In this document: positions 61,644 to 64,000 of the stretch, one piece after another
Numbering within the stretch: position 1 is the first letter of the stretch
Layout of the letters: each line of letters opens with the position of its first letter
From: JAGPUQ01 sp049325095
GTDB lineage: Bacteria > Pseudomonadota > Gammaproteobacteria > Pseudomonadales > Porticoccaceae
Assembly: GCA_049325095.1 (NCBI GenBank)
Contig: JBMOPO010000018.1
Span: forward strand, 62,001-126,000
Length of the DNA: 64,000 nt
Direction of reading: 5' to 3'
The notes under the pieces: model-generated
What the model was told of the DNA's origin: nothing
The model's database searches: none
Seen by the model: only the letters and a program-made list of their open reading frames with translations
Position numbers and translations under genes: made by a program

Positions 61644-61690
61644 CAGGCAGCGGCGGCTGCCTGTTTGCGTTTTCCATTTCATTTTTTTTG
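61644..61690 (+). terminator. Hairpin and T-rich tract in the argD leader
   Basis: CAGGCAGC (61644-61651) pairs perfectly with GCTGCCTG (61656-61663), followed by a T-rich stretch (TTTGCGTTTTCC, then ATTTCATTTTTTTT) ending 62 bp before the argD start. It may be a weak terminator or attenuator for argD-argF; on the other strand no T tract follows. Confidence 0.4.
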
Positions 61691-61751
61691 CTTCCTCCGA
61701 TCGTCTGGCGACGACACCACGCGCAACCGCGGTCCGGCGGCGGGAAAATCC

Positions 61752-62924
61752 ATGGCGAATGGCAGTGCGTTGATGAATACCTACGGAGAGCGCCGCCTGA
61801 CCCTGACCCGGGGCGCAGGCGCCTGGGTCTGGGACGACACCGGCAGGAAATACCTCGATGCCCTGTCCGGCATCGCCGTCTGCGGGCTCGGCCACGCCCA
61901 TCCCGAAGTCACCCGGGCCATCGCCGAACAGGCCGCCGCCCTGGTGCACTGCTCCAATCTCTACAACATCCCCGCCCAGCAACGGCTGGCCGCGGTGCTG
62001 TGCGGCAAGAGCGGGATGGACAAGGTGTTTTTCGGCAATTCCGGCGCCGAAGCCAACGAGGCCGCGATCAAGATCGCCCGCCTGCACGGCCATGCGCGCG
62101 GCATCGAAGTGCCCACCATCATCGTCATGGAGCGGGCATTCCACGGGCGTACCCTGGCCACCCTGACCGCCACCGGCAACCGCAAGGTGCAGGCGGGCTT
62201 CGAGCCCCTGGTGCGGGGTTTCGTGCGTGCGCCATTCGACGATCTCGAGGCCCTGGAGACCATCGCCGGCAACAACTCCAGCATCGTTGCGGTATTGGTG
62301 GAACCGATCCAGGGCGAAGGCGGCATCCGCATCCCGGCGGACGACTATCTGCCGCGGCTGCGCGCCCTGTGCGACCGCCACGGCTGGCTGCTGATGCTCG
62401 ACGAGATCCAGACCGGCAGCGGCCGCACCGGCACCCTCTTCCATTATCAGCAGCACGACCTGCTGCCCGACGTGGTGACCCTCGCCAAGGGCCTGGGCAA
62501 CGGCATGCCGATCGGCGCCTGCCTGGCCCGGGGCGCGGCCGCCGAGTTGCTGGGCCCGGGCAAGCACGGCTCCACCTTCGGCGGCAACCCGGTGGCCTGC
62601 GCCGCCGGCCTGGCCACCCTCCAGGCGCTGGAAACCGGCGCGCTGTACGACCGCGCCCGCCGGCTCGGGGAACAGCTGGTCGGCGAATGGCGGTCGGCTC
62701 TGGCGGGCTGCGCCGCGGTGCGGGATATCCGAGGCCGCGGCCTGCTGCAGGGCATCGAGCTCGATCGGCCCTGTGGCGAACTGGTCGCCCGGGCCGCCGA
62801 CCGGGGGCTGCTGATCAATGTCACCGCCGACTCGGTGATTCGCCTGTTGCCGCCCCTGATCCTGACCGACGCCGAGGCCGAACAACTGGTGGCCACCCTG
62901 ACGTCGCTGATCCGCGAATTCTGA
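61752..62924 (+). CDS. argD: Acetylornithine aminotransferase
   Basis: A 390-residue class III PLP aminotransferase that makes N-acetylornithine. It shows GKNLGLS-type FFGNSGAEANEAAIKIARLH, ERAFHGRTLATL, VEPIQGEGGI, LLMLDEIQTGSGRTG and the PLP Lys in TLAKGLGNGMPIGA. It is followed after 42 bp by argF. A start 7 codons later (MNTYGERR) would also fit. The enzyme may also serve lysine synthesis as in E. coli. Confidence 0.94.
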   Translation: MANGSALMNTYGERRLTLTRGAGAWVWDDTGRKYLDALSGIAVCGLGHAHPEVTRAIAEQAAALVHCSNLYNIPAQQRLAAVLCGKSGMDKVFFGNSGAEANEAAIKIARLHGHARGIEVPTIIVMERAFHGRTLATLTATGNRKVQAGFEPLVRGFVRAPFDDLEALETIAGNNSSIVAVLVEPIQGEGGIRIPADDYLPRLRALCDRHGWLLMLDEIQTGSGRTGTLFHYQQHDLLPDVVTLAKGLGNGMPIGACLARGAAAELLGPGKHGSTFGGNPVACAAGLATLQALETGALYDRARRLGEQLVGEWRSALAGCAAVRDIRGRGLLQGIELDRPCGELVARAADRGLLINVTADSVIRLLPPLILTDAEAEQLVATLTSLIREF

Positions 62925-62966
62925 CCAAGGGCGCCGAGGGCGCCTTCACCCTGCGGGGACCCCAAG

Positions 62967-63878
62967 ATGACGCCCAGACATTTCCTCCGGCTTGCCGATC
63001 TGTCGGCCGCCGAACTCAACGCCCTGATCGACAGTGCCATCGGGCTCAAAAGGGCCCATCAGGAGGGCCGGGAGCAGCCGGTCCTGATCGGCAAGGTGCT
63101 GGGGATGATCTTCGAAAAATCCTCGACCCGGACCCGGGTTTCGTTCGAGTCGGGCATGGCGCAGATGGGTGGCAGCGCCATTTTCCTCTCCCCGACCGAC
63201 ACCCAGCTGGGCCGCGGGGAACCGGTGGAGGACACCGCCCGGGTGCTGTCGCGCATGGTGGATATCATCATGGTGCGCACCTATGCCCACGCCAAGCTGG
63301 AGGCCTTTGCCGCCCACTCCCGGGTGCCGGTGATCAACGCCCTCACCGACGACTTCCACCCCTGCCAGGTGCTGGCGGACATCCAGACCTTCGTCGAGTA
63401 CCGCGGACCCATCGCCGGCCGCACCGTGGCCTGGATCGGCGACGGCAACAACATGTGCCAGACCTATCTGGAAGCCGCGCGCCTGTTCGACTTCGAATTG
63501 CGCATCGCCTGTCCGGGCGGCTACGAACCCGATCCGGGGCTGGTCGCGGCGGCGGGATCCCGGGCGTGGGTGGGCCGGGACCCGGTCGCCGCGGTCGCCG
63601 GGGCGGACCTGGTGCTGACCGACGTGTTCGCCTCCATGGGCCAGGAAGCGGAACGGCAGGAGCGCGCCGCCCGCTTCGCCGGCTTCCAGGTCGATCACCG
63701 GCTGCTCGAGGGCGCCGCGCCCGGGGTGCTGTTCATGCACTGCCTGCCCGCCCACCGCGGCGAGGAAGTCAGCGCCGAACTGCTCGAAGACCCGCGCTAC
63801 TCGGTGGTCTGGGACGAAGCCGAAAACCGGCTGCACAGCCAGAAGGCGCTGCTGCGCTTCCTGCTCGGCAGCGGCTGA
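62967..63878 (+). CDS. argF: Ornithine carbamoyltransferase
   Basis: A 303-residue transcarbamylase making citrulline from ornithine and carbamoyl phosphate. The carbamoyl-phosphate loop is EKSSTRTRVSFE, with HPCQVLADIQTF in the middle and the ornithine site in FMHCLPAHRGEEVS with the conserved Cys. It lies on the same strand as argD and forms an arginine operon. 122 bp remain to the window end. Confidence 0.96.
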   Translation: MTPRHFLRLADLSAAELNALIDSAIGLKRAHQEGREQPVLIGKVLGMIFEKSSTRTRVSFESGMAQMGGSAIFLSPTDTQLGRGEPVEDTARVLSRMVDIIMVRTYAHAKLEAFAAHSRVPVINALTDDFHPCQVLADIQTFVEYRGPIAGRTVAWIGDGNNMCQTYLEAARLFDFELRIACPGGYEPDPGLVAAAGSRAWVGRDPVAAVAGADLVLTDVFASMGQEAERQERAARFAGFQVDHRLLEGAAPGVLFMHCLPAHRGEEVSAELLEDPRYSVVWDEAENRLHSQKALLRFLLGSG

Positions 63879-63951
63879 CCCGGGTCGCGCGCCGATCGCC
63901 AGGGCGACTCCCGCTGCCCCGCGGCGGCCGCGCGCCGGATCCATCCCCCGG

Positions 63952-63960
63952 TTATCCACA
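63952..63960 (+). promoter_or_regulatory. Perfect DnaA box
   Basis: TTATCCACA matches the strong DnaA consensus exactly. It lies 18 bp before an NrdR-like box, a pairing typical of nrdAB promoters. Confidence 0.65.
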
Positions 63961-63977
63961 GGCCGTCAACACGAATT

Positions 63978-63993
63978 TCCCTACATATTGTGT
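63978..63993 (+). promoter_or_regulatory. NrdR-like box
   Basis: TCCCTACATATTGTGT agrees with the NrdR consensus ACACWATATATWGTGT at 12 of 16 positions, including the whole right half. It suggests that a ribonucleotide reductase gene starts just beyond the window. A second box would be expected about 15-16 bp or 31 bp to the right, outside the sequence. Confidence 0.5.
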
Positions 63994-64000
63994 TGCATTG

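Overview
The window is a GC-rich (roughly 70 % by eye) chromosomal segment of a gammaproteobacterium. LexA, GlnS, AcnB, MiaE, RNase T, monothiol glutaredoxin, Slt, SixA and a two-subunit pyruvate carboxylase all have gammaproteobacterial form, and the pyrC-rnt-grxD-argD-argF order recalls Chromatiales-type genomes. The genus cannot be fixed from sequence alone. No prophage, insertion sequence with transposase, rRNA or CRISPR array was seen. One tRNA is present.

Layout. 1-7.5 kb: rraA (partial), a DUF924 protein, tas, a rhodanese / class II amidotransferase / GNAT operon, then a minus-strand operon nagZ - methylthioinosine phosphorylase - small membrane protein - alpha/beta hydrolase. 7.7-13.3 kb: a small acidic protein, a LOG-family protein, lexA with a probable self-operator, tRNA-Arg(ACG), and cysS and glnS end to end. 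13.4-23.4 kb: ppiB-lpxH, the oxidative pentose-phosphate operon gnd-zwf-pgl, a PEBP protein, miaE, a GST, a DUF1289 protein, acnB and a YaiI-family protein. 23.5-34.1 kb: a candidate 56-nt RNA, ffh, a CYTH-CHAD protein, sixA, topA, a universal stress protein, slt and a CorC-like protein. 34.2-38.6 kb: a yrbG exchanger, an AT-rich island, and pycA-pycB.

38.9-43.4 kb is the most distinctive block. It encodes a fused FAD / [2Fe-2S] / di-heme-b membrane protein, an 11-haem-motif cytochrome c, a haem-c lipoprotein and a single-domain globin, all on the minus strand. Together they look like a wire carrying electrons from NAD(P)H across the membrane to periplasmic multihaem cytochromes. A perfect intrinsic terminator overlaps the first possible start codon of the operon, which suggests attenuation.

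44.0-59.2 kb looks catabolic: an MFS transporter, a CaiB-type CoA-transferase, a frameshifted cytochrome c pseudogene, a family I CoA-transferase, an alcohol and an aldehyde dehydrogenase, and the four-gene set DUF1302 - DUF1329 - YCF48-like - MMPL transporter. A plausible reading is uptake or export of a hydrophobic compound plus alcohol-to-aldehyde-to-acid-to-CoA oxidation. 59.4-63.9 kb: pyrC-rnt, grxD and argD-argF. The last 50 bases carry a DnaA box and an NrdR-like box, so nrdA may lie just beyond the window.

The second unusual feature is a dispersed, highly structured repeat of about 150 bp, with four clear copies and one distant relative. Each clear copy begins exactly at the TGA stop codon of a gene, has inverted ends and contains four hairpins whose stems vary in a compensatory way between copies.
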